Shown in pieces: positions 8,193 through 16,898 of a stretch of DNA of 37,154 nucleotides. Position numbers and translations under genes: made by a program. The stretch lies in contig JAISJL010000028.1 in the NCBI GenBank assembly GCA_031261545.1, forward strand, positions 1-37,154, read 5' to 3'. The notes beneath the pieces were generated by a model. That model was not told where the DNA came from, did no database searches, and saw only the letters and a list, made by a program, of their open reading frames with translations. The stretch's first letter is position 1, and each line of letters starts with the position of its first letter. The stretch is from Candidatus Nomurabacteria bacterium. Its GTDB lineage: Bacteria > Patescibacteriota > Saccharimonadia > Saccharimonadales > Saccharimonadaceae.

Positions 8193-10220
8193 CTAAACTT
8201 TTAGCGAAATTGCTACACCGCCGCCAGAAGCCATGAAGATTGGAAGATAGTCGCCTTTTTTGACTTTTTGCGATGAAATCTTGAAACCATAGGGGTTGTC
8301 GCGGTAATGGGCGAATTCTTCGTCGCCGTAAACGGTCGCTTCATATTCGGTGTCGCTGTCCAAAAAATCTAAAAACAAGGAAAACTTACGTGGTTGCTGG
8401 TCGGTCAACCCGCCAATAAACCAATTTTTGCTATCGCGATCTTGCCGAGCCGTGACGAAAAACTCGCCAATTTCGCCGAGCAGGGGAATGGTTCGGGAGA
8501 AGTTGACTGGCACATCTTGCAAAAACTTGAAGGCTGGTTTGATAACTTGGAAGCCATCTTGGTATTCCAAATATTGCTCGGGACGGTCGGCGATCATGGG
8601 CAAGCCGCCGTGCCAAATGCAAACATAGAAGGCAAGTTGGCGCGCTAAGGTCGAGGTGGTTAAACGCATGAAATTGGTCAAATCGAAAAGCCCTGGTGTC
8701 ATGTCAAAACCACCGGCAAGGCCGCGAGTGAAAGGCAGAGTCACAAAATGTTCCGGAGTTATTCCGCCGCCTTCGTATTCTTGGCCACGAGCGCCTTCGC
8801 GCGTTAGCAAATTGGGGAAAGTTCGTTCGATGCCGGTGCCTTTGATGGGCTCGTGGATGTCGAGGCAGATTTTGCGCTCGGCTGCGAGTTCAACAATTTT
8901 TTGGTAATGACGCACGCCAAATTGCGAATGATGAAACTCGCCGTGTGTGTCGTGATAACTGCGGGCGTTCATGCGTGAACCAACATAGCCCAGTTTGATG
9001 TAGTCTATGCCAAACTCTTTGTAATAATCCAAAGCTTTGGGTAACTGTTTTTCGTAATTCTTGACGGCGCCGGCAGTTTCGTGATGCCCAATAATTTCGA
9101 CATTTTGACTACGCGCGTAGTCGGTGATTTTTTTGATGTCAAAATCGTCGGTTGGCGTGGTGAAGTCAAAAAGATCGCCGTTGTCGATCCACGTGCCGTC
9201 CCAACCTTTGTTCCAACCCTCGATCAAAAGTCCGGAAATGCCGAGACGGACGCAATAGTCGATATATTCCAAGGCATGTTCGGTTGTGGCGCCGTGGCGA
9301 TCGCCGGTTGCCCAAGAAAATTCCCCGACGAACATGGCCCACCAAATGCCGAGGAACTTGATCGGTTTAACCCAATTGAAATCTTTGTGCGGCTTGTCGT
9401 TGAGGTTATACATCATGCGCGATTTTAGGAGTTCGGTTGCTGAGTGTGCGACGAGGACGGTGCGCCACGGCGTGTTAAAAGGCAATTTGATATGGGCGCG
9501 CGAGCCGTCGGAAAGCGGCGTGATGTCGGATTGGAGTTTTTTATTTTCGTTCAGCCCCAAAGTCATTGAGCCGTAATCATAAAGCGCGGCTTCGTGGATG
9601 GCGAGATAATGCCCGGTTGGAGTTTTGATGGTGAACGGCGTGTGGCGAAACTTTTCGAGCTCGAAAATTGGTTTTTTCTCGTACAAATATTCGTAACGGT
9701 CGGGTTGGTAAGCGGGGATTGACCAAGTTTCGGAGTTAATGTCAATGTTGAATTCGGTCAGTTCGTCGGAGATGATCCACTCGCATGAATGCTTTTTTTC
9801 GTCGACGCCAGCATCCTGCATCGGAAACTCGTAACGAAAAGCAAAGCCATCGTCAAAGACGCGAAAACGCAAAGTCATGATGCGCCGCAAACCTTCGCTT
9901 TCGCTCAAATAAATTGCTAGCTCGTTGTAGTTGTTGCGGACTTTTTCTTGCTCACCCACCAGCATAGTCCAAGTTTCGTCAAACGATTTGCGATGAGTGC
10001 GAATGACTTTTAGTCCGCTTTTTATGGGCGCGAGGTTGGTGAAATCAAAACCAAGAAAAGATTTTTTGACCATGTCTTTGCCGTCCTTTTTGACTGAATA
10101 AAAAGGTTTGCCGTTGTCTAAATTGAAAAATAATTCCAAGCGACCGTTGGGTGAAAACAAGCTTTGCGCGCCGTGATCGCGAGGCTTGAATAAAGACTGG
10201 AAAAAACTTTTGATGCCCAT
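8193..10220 (-). CDS. Glycoside hydrolase family 97-like alpha-glucosidase/galactosidase
   Basis: N-terminal SPNGRLELFFNLDNGKPFYSV, WWAMFVGEFSWATGDRHGATTEHALEYIDYC, DIHEPIKGTGIERTFPNLLTREGARGQEYE resemble GH97 (SusB-like). Confidence 0.85.
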   Translation of the reverse strand: MGIKSFFQSLFKPRDHGAQSLFSPNGRLELFFNLDNGKPFYSVKKDGKDMVKKSFLGFDFTNLAPIKSGLKVIRTHRKSFDETWTMLVGEQEKVRNNYNELAIYLSESEGLRRIMTLRFRVFDDGFAFRYEFPMQDAGVDEKKHSCEWIISDELTEFNIDINSETWSIPAYQPDRYEYLYEKKPIFELEKFRHTPFTIKTPTGHYLAIHEAALYDYGSMTLGLNENKKLQSDITPLSDGSRAHIKLPFNTPWRTVLVAHSATELLKSRMMYNLNDKPHKDFNWVKPIKFLGIWWAMFVGEFSWATGDRHGATTEHALEYIDYCVRLGISGLLIEGWNKGWDGTWIDNGDLFDFTTPTDDFDIKKITDYARSQNVEIIGHHETAGAVKNYEKQLPKALDYYKEFGIDYIKLGYVGSRMNARSYHDTHGEFHHSQFGVRHYQKIVELAAERKICLDIHEPIKGTGIERTFPNLLTREGARGQEYEGGGITPEHFVTLPFTRGLAGGFDMTPGLFDLTNFMRLTTSTLARQLAFYVCIWHGGLPMIADRPEQYLEYQDGFQVIKPAFKFLQDVPVNFSRTIPLLGEIGEFFVTARQDRDSKNWFIGGLTDQQPRKFSLFLDFLDSDTEYEATVYGDEEFAHYRDNPYGFKISSQKVKKGDYLPIFMASGGGVAISLKV

Positions 10221-10244
10221 GGATATATTATATCATACTTATGC

Positions 10245-11072
10245 TTATGGCAAAAGGGCGGTGGTGATGGCTTCGAGTTGATGGGTTGGGTTCCAGATGA
10301 GAAAATTGGAGATTTTGGCGGAAAGGTCGCCCAGCCAAGGTGAGATGATGGATTGTTTGGCGTAGCGGATGGACATGGTGATGATTTTGCCGTCTTTGGC
10401 GACGAGAAAATACGGCTCTTGCCCGACTTGTTGGTGGACTGTTATGATGCTGGTGGGGTAGGAGATAGTGAATTTGTGGAGGGTTTCGATGAGAGTCATG
10501 ATGGGCATGGAGAAAGTGATGACTTTGGGGTAATAGATGGCGCGGAAGAGTTTTTGCAGTCCGGCGAGCGGAGAGAAAAAGGTGAGATTGGGATTTTGCA
10601 ACCACGCGGTGGCGCTGGGGAGCGACAGCTCAGCGGCATCGCGGGTCAGCAAAATCGGCTTGGTGGGATTTTCGATCAAAACTTTTTCGACAAAAATGGC
10701 AGTTTCGGAATTGCGTGAAAGGTCGCCGACGATCAAAAGCAAATCCGACCAATCGCCGAGAGCCTGCGCGTCTAATATGGCATCTTTGGCGAAACTACCG
10801 CTTTCGGTGCTGGGAGCAAAGGCGATTTCGCAATTTTTGAGATTTTTAAGATTGTTGCGTAGCGCGTCGGGCAATAAAACTCTGACTTCGCCAACACCGT
10901 TTTGGTACGCCGCCTCAGCGGATTTTGCCACGGCAAAAAAGCCGAGACGGTTGCCGCCAATAATACCCAAGCGACCAGCATGGGTGCGTTGTTCGGGCTT
11001 ATTCCAAAGAATGTCCGGAAAGAGCGGTTTATCAGTTTGTTTTTGCCAAAACTTTTCGATGTCTTTGTCCAT
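10245..11072 (-). CDS. NnrD/YjeF C-terminal-like (NAD(P)H-hydrate dehydratase fold) protein, divergent
   Basis: THAGRLGIIGGNRLGFFAVAKSAEAAYQNGVGEVRVLLPD resembles NnrD N-terminal motif; start revised to MDKDIEKF. Confidence 0.6.
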   Translation of the reverse strand: MDKDIEKFWQKQTDKPLFPDILWNKPEQRTHAGRLGIIGGNRLGFFAVAKSAEAAYQNGVGEVRVLLPDALRNNLKNLKNCEIAFAPSTESGSFAKDAILDAQALGDWSDLLLIVGDLSRNSETAIFVEKVLIENPTKPILLTRDAAELSLPSATAWLQNPNLTFFSPLAGLQKLFRAIYYPKVITFSMPIMTLIETLHKFTISYPTSIITVHQQVGQEPYFLVAKDGKIITMSIRYAKQSIISPWLGDLSAKISNFLIWNPTHQLEAITTALLP

Positions 11073-11077
11073 AAAAA

Positions 11078-11842
11078 TTATATCCCCGCACACAATCGCT
11101 TGACGGCTTGCCAAGGCTTGATTTCGGAAGTTTTGAGTTTTTTGTCCAAATCGGCAGCGAGTTTCGTGAGTTTTTGTGCGTCTTTTCGCGATAATTTGGC
11201 GCCGGCGTTTTGGAGTTGTTTGAGAGCGTAGTCGCTTTTGGCGTTCATGTCCAAAGCGATTTTTGTGAGAGAGGTTTTTCCGTCAGCGGATTTTATCATC
11301 AAAAATTGCAAAAGTTGCGTGGAGATTAAACCAAAAAGTCGAAAGGCTTCGTCGTCACTGCCAAAGTTGGCTTGCTCGATTTTGGAAATGATTTGCAAGG
11401 CCTTGGCGTTTTGACCGCGCAAAATGTTGTTTGTCAAAGAAAAGGTTTCGCCCATGAAAGTTTGCGGCAGATTGAGCTTCTCGTTTAAGACGTTTTCGGT
11501 GATGACGAATTCTTCGGCCGTTTTGCCAAAGGTCTTATAAAAAACGCCGCGACGATCAAGTTCGCTTTCGGAGAAAATGAGGGTGATGTTGGGGATTTTC
11601 TTGACGTTGTCAAAATTGTCAATGACATAATTGGCGAGTTCGGATTTTTGGCTGATATTTTGCAGAATAACAAAACGTTGGTCCGAGAAAAGACTAGAGT
11701 TCAACAAGAAACTCATCAGAAAACTGGGGCTTTCGATTTCGTCGCTTGCGAGAATTTCCTTTTCGGCTTTCGACTTTGCAAAAAGTTCGGCAATGCGCGC
11801 CTGCTTGGACGCGGAATCTGTGCCGTAAAACATGTAGATCAT
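11078..11842 (-). CDS. holA: DNA polymerase III delta subunit-like
   Basis: YMFYGTDS...; overall HolA-like architecture including LFGLISTQLLQFLMIK and LKQLQNAGAKLS. Confidence 0.8.
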   Translation of the reverse strand: MIYMFYGTDSASKQARIAELFAKSKAEKEILASDEIESPSFLMSFLLNSSLFSDQRFVILQNISQKSELANYVIDNFDNVKKIPNITLIFSESELDRRGVFYKTFGKTAEEFVITENVLNEKLNLPQTFMGETFSLTNNILRGQNAKALQIISKIEQANFGSDDEAFRLFGLISTQLLQFLMIKSADGKTSLTKIALDMNAKSDYALKQLQNAGAKLSRKDAQKLTKLAADLDKKLKTSEIKPWQAVKRLCAGI

Positions 11843-11900
11843 AGTTATATTATACCACTTTATGTTCCACCTCGCAATGCATATGTGAAATCAAAAACAC

Positions 11901-11929
11901 TTGACAAACGCTTTCCGATTTGATATAAT
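11901..11929 (+). promoter_or_regulatory. Strong plus-strand promoter without a convincing gene directly downstream
   Basis: TTGACA (11901-11906), 17 bp, TATAAT (11924-11929). Confidence 0.75.
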
Positions 11930-11985
11930 GAGGGTATATTACGATGCAGGCAGATCAAAGGTTAATACCCCAGACGAGCCTGTTT

Positions 11986-12330
11986 TTATTTGGGCCATTT
12001 CTTGCGTTTTTTGTATTCGAGCAGGGACTTCTTGCCTTTGGCATCCAGCGCATCAACAAAAGTGGAGTCAACTTTGTTATAAAGCGAAGACATATGATGG
12101 CGGCTAGGAACAATCAGCTTGGCAAAGCGGTTTTCCTCGATAAGGAAGCTGACCATTCGTTTATAATCGCCATCTCCCGAAACAAGAATAACTTTGTCGA
12201 AATCTTCTTTTTTATAAAGTTTGGACATGATGAGAAAAACGATGTCGGTATCGACATTGCCTTTTTTCTTGCCAGTCATTGTTGGCGTGTGCTCTCGAAA
12301 GCGCAGGATATAGCCACATTTTTGGTGCAA
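11986..12330 (-). pseudogene. NYN (LabA/DUF88-like) domain protein, N-terminally truncated
   Basis: FREHTPTMTGKKKGNVDTDIVFLIMSKLYKKEDFDKVILVSGDGDYKRMVSFLIEENRFAKLIVPSR is the central/C-terminal NYN region; the expected N-terminal strand with an FIDGxNL-type Asp is absent. Confidence 0.65.
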
Positions 12331-12373
12331 AAAGTTAAGTATGTTATAATTAGAGCAAGATTAGGAGGAAAAG

Positions 12374-13975
12374 ATGAAATATCAGGGACCAGTGGTTTTA
12401 ATTATTATAGATGGATATGGGCTGTCGCAGGACACGGTTGGAAATGCGGTTATGGCAGCACACAGTGAAACGTTGTGGAATTTGCGCGATAATTATCCAT
12501 GGGTGAAACTCAAGGCGAGCGGGACTGCGGTTGGATTACCGAGCGATGAAGATATGGGCAATAGTGAAGTCGGACACAACGCGATTGGCGCAGGGCGGAT
12601 TTACCAGCAAGGCGCAGCGATTATCGACCAAGCTTTTGCAACTGGTAGCATCTGGCAGGGCGAGGTTTGGAAAAGTGAGATCAAAAATGTTCTGGACAAT
12701 AATTCGACCTTGCATCTTATTGGACTTTTGAGCGATGGTGGAGTTCATTCTAATATCTCGCATCTTTTTGCTCTGATAGATCAGGCAAAAAATGAGGGTG
12801 TCAAAAAAGTTCGAGTGCATATTTTGCTAGATGGGCGAGATGTAGCGCCAACTTCGGCACTGGAATATGTAGGCGAGCTAGAAAAAGTATTGGCTTTGGC
12901 TAGGAACGGTGGGTTTGACTACCAAATTGCTGATGGCGGTGGACGACAAAGTATTACCATGGACAGGTATGGCGCAAATTGGGCTATGGTTGGTAAGGGT
13001 TGGCGGACACATGTTTTAGGTGAGGGGCGGCAATTTGTGAGTGCAGCAGAAGCAATTGAGGCTTATCGCGAGGAAAAGACCGGCATTATTGACCAAGATT
13101 TACCACCGTTTGTGATCGCAGAAAAGGGTAAACCGGTTGGTAAAATTGTGGATGGCGATAGTGTGATTTTGTTTAACTTTCGCGGCGATCGTGCGCAGGA
13201 ATTAGCATTAGCATTTGAGACCGGAGCAGATTTTGACAAGTTCGACCGAGTTTTTGTGCCAAAAGTGGAGTTTGCTAGCCTTTTGGAATATGACTCGGAA
13301 AAACATATTCCAAAGCGATTCTTGATTGCACCACCAGTTTTCACTAATACCTTGGGAGAAATCATTGCGAAAGACGACTTAAGGCAATTGGCGATTTCTG
13401 AAACACAAAAGTTCGGACACGTAACATATTTCTTCAACGGCAATCGCGCCAATAAGTTTAACGAAAGTTTGGAAACATATTTGGAAGTTCCAAGCGACAT
13501 CGTGCCGTTCGAACAGCGCCCATGGATGAAATCGGCAGAAATTGCCGACAAGCTAATCGACGAAATTACTAAAAAACACTATGATTTCGTGCGGGTTAAT
13601 TTCCCAAATCCAGATGTGGTTGGACACACTGGCAACTTTGAGGCGACAATTGAGGGGATTGAGGCGGTCGATGAAGCTCTGTCACGGATTTTGCCAGTGA
13701 TTGATGATTTAGGCGGGATGGCGATTGTCACGGCAGACCACGGTAACGCCGAAAAGATGTTTGCTATTAATGAAAATGGACAAAAAGTCACTGTGACATC
13801 ACATACAACCAACTTAGTGCCATGTTACTTTTATGATAATACCGAAAATGCTGCAAAATACATAGTTGAGCAAGGCGAATGTTCCGGCTTGACGAATATC
13901 GCTGCAACTGTGGCTGACCTATTAGACATAAAATCAGACGAAAAGTGGCGAAAAAGCCTTGTCAAAACTAGGTAG
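12374..13975 (+). CDS. gpmI: 2,3-bisphosphoglycerate-independent phosphoglycerate mutase
   Basis: VVLIIIDGYGLS, MGNSEVGHNAIGAGRIYQQ, LHLIGLLSDGGVHSNISHLFALI, VTADHGNAEKM; SD TAGGAGG. Confidence 0.96.
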   Translation: MKYQGPVVLIIIDGYGLSQDTVGNAVMAAHSETLWNLRDNYPWVKLKASGTAVGLPSDEDMGNSEVGHNAIGAGRIYQQGAAIIDQAFATGSIWQGEVWKSEIKNVLDNNSTLHLIGLLSDGGVHSNISHLFALIDQAKNEGVKKVRVHILLDGRDVAPTSALEYVGELEKVLALARNGGFDYQIADGGGRQSITMDRYGANWAMVGKGWRTHVLGEGRQFVSAAEAIEAYREEKTGIIDQDLPPFVIAEKGKPVGKIVDGDSVILFNFRGDRAQELALAFETGADFDKFDRVFVPKVEFASLLEYDSEKHIPKRFLIAPPVFTNTLGEIIAKDDLRQLAISETQKFGHVTYFFNGNRANKFNESLETYLEVPSDIVPFEQRPWMKSAEIADKLIDEITKKHYDFVRVNFPNPDVVGHTGNFEATIEGIEAVDEALSRILPVIDDLGGMAIVTADHGNAEKMFAINENGQKVTVTSHTTNLVPCYFYDNTENAAKYIVEQGECSGLTNIAATVADLLDIKSDEKWRKSLVKTR

Positions 13976-13999
13976 GGTGTGATAGAATAGAGTATAAGA

Positions 14000-15637
14000 G
14001 TGGGGGTGAATAATAGGATGAGTAGCCGATTGGCACAATATTTGAATAAATATCTGGTGGGCAGCGCGTATAGCGAGGCTGATGTTTTGGCGGAATTTTC
14101 GCGAGACCAAAGCGTCTTGGAGATGACGCCAGAGGTCGTAGTTTGTCCGGAAAACGTTTTGGACATTTGCAAAACAGTGATGCTGGCGAATCAACTGGCT
14201 CTCAAGGGGCATCATATCGGCGTGACGGCGCGAGGTAGCGGTAACGACAAGACTGGTGCGGCGATTGGCGAAGGAATCTTGCTGGATATGCGGAGCAAGA
14301 TGAACCGCATCATTGATGTCGACCCGCGTCAAAGGCTGATCCATGTTCAGGCTGGTGTAACGCTGGGCGAGCTGAACAAAGCGCTGTTCACGCACGGACT
14401 TTGCTTGCCGTTGACGCTAACGGGGGTTGAAAGTCCAGAATTAAACGACCAAAATCACACAATTGGTGGTTTGATTGCGAACAATCTCGGTGGGCAGGCG
14501 CCGTTTCGGCTGGGTCGCTTGTCGGATTATTTGATGCAAGTGGAGGCAGTGTTGGCTGACGGCTCGATTTTGCACACCAAGTCGCAGCATGTGCGCAAAA
14601 TGCCGTCTGCCGAAAGTAGCGCTACTTTCGCGGAAAAGATTGGCGCTAATTTGCTTGCGTTTGCGAACGAGAACAAAGCGGAATTGGATAATTTGGCGAA
14701 GGAACGAGCCGGAAACGCTGGCTATGCGCCGTTTTTGGCGCGAACGATTGCGGAGAACGGTCGGTTTAATTTGTTGCCGCTGTTCCTTGGTTCGCAGGGA
14801 ACTCTGGGGATTGTTACCGAAGCGATTTTGTATGCCGACTATTTGGGCCCGGTGCCGGATTTAGTGGCGGTGAGGTTCGAGAGTGTCAAACAACTGACTT
14901 CTCTCGCAGATTATATTTTGAGTGAGGAGCCGTCGATTTTTAACATTTTTGATGCGAGGATTTTTGGTGAAGCAAAAGATTTGGGCAAGATTTTTGATAA
15001 ATTAACGGATGTTGAACGCGGAACCGTTGTGGCTTTGATTGGGTTTGATGATATGTCGGCGCGAGTGCGTGGTCGTAAAGTTGGACGGCTGGCTAAATTG
15101 TTGGCACAAAACGAGATTGCCTTTGCGACAAGTGAAAATGATAACTTCACACAAAGTTGGTTTAACAATTTTGTGGATTTGTCCGTTAATTCTGAAAATA
15201 AAACGACATTGTGCGACGGAGTTTTGGTGCCGACGACTGCGCTGGAAAAATATTGGAACGGGCTGAAACGACTGGAGCGACTGCTCGACAATGAGATGCC
15301 AGTTTTTGGGTCGCTGCTGACCAATCTTTACAGCGTCCGACCGAAGTTTGACTTGGAAAGACCTGACAAGCAACCAGTTTTTCGCTTTGTGCGCGAATAT
15401 AGCCACTTTGTCAACAGTTGTGGTGGGCATTTGGCGGGTGAGGCAGGCGAGGGGAGGCTGCTTTCGCTGTCTTCGACTAACCTTTACAACGATTTTGGGC
15501 GCGAAGTCAACCAATTCGTCAAGCGACAGTTTGACCCGAACAATATTCTGAACCCAAACGTGAAGCAGCTGAACAATATTGATGAAATTAGCCAAAATCT
15601 GTGCGAAGAAAACGATTTTGGGCTTGTAAAAATATAA
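14000..15637 (+). CDS. FAD-binding PCMH-type oxidoreductase (D-lactate dehydrogenase/GlcD-like)
   Basis: VTARGSGNDKTGAAIGEGILLDM, IGGLIANNLGGQAPFRLGRLSDY, PLFLGSQGTLGIVTEAIL. GTG start; in-frame ATG at 14018 is an alternative. Confidence 0.88.
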   Translation: MGVNNRMSSRLAQYLNKYLVGSAYSEADVLAEFSRDQSVLEMTPEVVVCPENVLDICKTVMLANQLALKGHHIGVTARGSGNDKTGAAIGEGILLDMRSKMNRIIDVDPRQRLIHVQAGVTLGELNKALFTHGLCLPLTLTGVESPELNDQNHTIGGLIANNLGGQAPFRLGRLSDYLMQVEAVLADGSILHTKSQHVRKMPSAESSATFAEKIGANLLAFANENKAELDNLAKERAGNAGYAPFLARTIAENGRFNLLPLFLGSQGTLGIVTEAILYADYLGPVPDLVAVRFESVKQLTSLADYILSEEPSIFNIFDARIFGEAKDLGKIFDKLTDVERGTVVALIGFDDMSARVRGRKVGRLAKLLAQNEIAFATSENDNFTQSWFNNFVDLSVNSENKTTLCDGVLVPTTALEKYWNGLKRLERLLDNEMPVFGSLLTNLYSVRPKFDLERPDKQPVFRFVREYSHFVNSCGGHLAGEAGEGRLLSLSSTNLYNDFGREVNQFVKRQFDPNNILNPNVKQLNNIDEISQNLCEENDFGLVKI

Positions 15638-15682
15638 GTTCTTTGATACAATAGAATTAACGAAATATAGGAGGAGTCGAGG

Positions 15683-16219
15683 ATGACAAAAATTATGGTG
15701 GTCGAGGACGACAACAACTTGCGCGAGATTTACGGCGTGCGGCTGAACGCCGAGGGTTACGATGTGGTGACGGCGAACGACGGTGAGGACGCTCTTGGTA
15801 AGGTTTTAGCGGAGAAGCCGGATTTGGTTTTGAGCGACGTGATGATGCCGCGAATCAGCGGGTTTGATATGCTGGATATTTTGCGCTCGACACCAGAGAC
15901 GGCAAAGTTGAAAATCGTGATGTTGACAGCGCTCAACGACGAAAGCCAAAGGCAGCGCGGCGAGAAATTGGGCGCTGATCGCTATTTGGTCAAGTCGCAG
16001 ACAGGCATTGACGACATTGTGGCGACGGTCAAGGAATTGTTGGCGGCGCCAGCGACGCCAAACCCAACAGAACCGCAGGTGGCGGTGGCACAACCGCAAG
16101 CGCAAATAGAGGTTGCTACGCCAGCGGCAAGTGTTGCACCTGCGGTTTCGCAACAGGATTTTGTCTATGGTCAGCCAACAACGCCAACCGAGCAGATAAA
16201 CCAAAATGCGGCTCAATAA
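15683..16219 (+). CDS. Receiver-domain protein with Pro/Thr/Gln/Ala-rich C-terminal tail
   Basis: MVVEDDNNLREIY, DLVLSDVMMPRISGF, MLTAL, RYLVKSQ; tail APATPNPTEPQVAVAQPQAQIEVATPAASVAPAVSQQ. Confidence 0.88.
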   Translation: MTKIMVVEDDNNLREIYGVRLNAEGYDVVTANDGEDALGKVLAEKPDLVLSDVMMPRISGFDMLDILRSTPETAKLKIVMLTALNDESQRQRGEKLGADRYLVKSQTGIDDIVATVKELLAAPATPNPTEPQVAVAQPQAQIEVATPAASVAPAVSQQDFVYGQPTTPTEQINQNAAQ

Positions 16220-16886
16220 GTTTATTGCCGAGCAGACGGGAGTATCGCGGCGTGAAGCCGACGACCTTATTGCCGCAGGCAAGGTGTCAGTCGGAGAGCG
16301 CGTGGCGAAATTGGGAGAGCGATTTACTGATGGCGACAAGGTTTTTCTGGACGGGGTTTTGATTGTGCCGAAAACGGCTTTCACTTACATTATGCTCAAC
16401 AAACCAGTTGGCTATGTTTCTTCGCGCAAGGCGCAGGATAACGCACCGACATTATATGAATTATTGCCAGACGAATATAAGTTGCTCAAAACGGTGGGGC
16501 GATTGGACAAGGAAAGTTCCGGATTGATTTTACTGACCGACGATGGAGATTTTACATTGCAAATGACCCACCCGAAGTTCGAGAAAGTCAAGGTTTACGA
16601 AGCTACGCTGGATCAACCTTTGGCGCCGCTGCACCAACAAATGTTGGCGGATTTTGGCATAGAATTACCAGATGGTTTGTCAAAATTGGGCTTAGCGGAG
16701 ATTGGCGAGGGGCGCAAAAAATGGCAGGTTACGATGCATGAAGGCAGAAATCGCCAGATTCGGCGCAGTTTTGGGGCATTGGGTTATACCGTTGTGGCAC
16801 TACATAGGACGGATTTTGGGAAATATCATTTGAGCAATTTGGAAAGCGGCAAGATTAGAAAACTTGACTTTTCGAGCGATGTGTGA
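16206..16886 (+). CDS. RsuA/RluB family pseudouridine synthase (S4 + synthase domain)
   Basis: S4 domain MRLNKFIAEQTGVSRREADDLI; VGRLDKESSGLILLTDDGDF; HEGRNRQIRRSFGALGYTVVALHR. Confidence 0.92.
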   Translation: MRLNKFIAEQTGVSRREADDLIAAGKVSVGERVAKLGERFTDGDKVFLDGVLIVPKTAFTYIMLNKPVGYVSSRKAQDNAPTLYELLPDEYKLLKTVGRLDKESSGLILLTDDGDFTLQMTHPKFEKVKVYEATLDQPLAPLHQQMLADFGIELPDGLSKLGLAEIGEGRKKWQVTMHEGRNRQIRRSFGALGYTVVALHRTDFGKYHLSNLESGKIRKLDFSSDV

Positions 16887-16892
16887 TATAAT
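16864..16892 (+). promoter_or_regulatory. Promoter of der overlapping the 3' end and stop of the pseudouridine synthase gene
   Basis: TTGACT - 17 bp - TATAAT; upstream stop TGA (16884-16886) is within TGTGATATAAT; ATG of der 6 nt after -10. Confidence 0.85.
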
Positions 16893-16898
16893 GGGAGT

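Noticed and set aside
10245-11072. NnrD-like protein as a catalytically dead paralogue
   Set aside because: The usual GSGD motif is not intact, but WLGDLSAKI may align with it and keeps Gly-Asp; loss of function cannot be claimed by eye.
8350-11231. Multiple plus-strand ORFs opposite GH97, NnrD-like and holA genes
   Set aside because: Antisense shadows of confidently assigned coding genes; no SDs or family motifs.
11944-12468. 174-aa plus-strand ORF as a gene
   Set aside because: It is the antisense of the NYN remnant and overlaps the gpmI start; amino acid pattern has no family resemblance.
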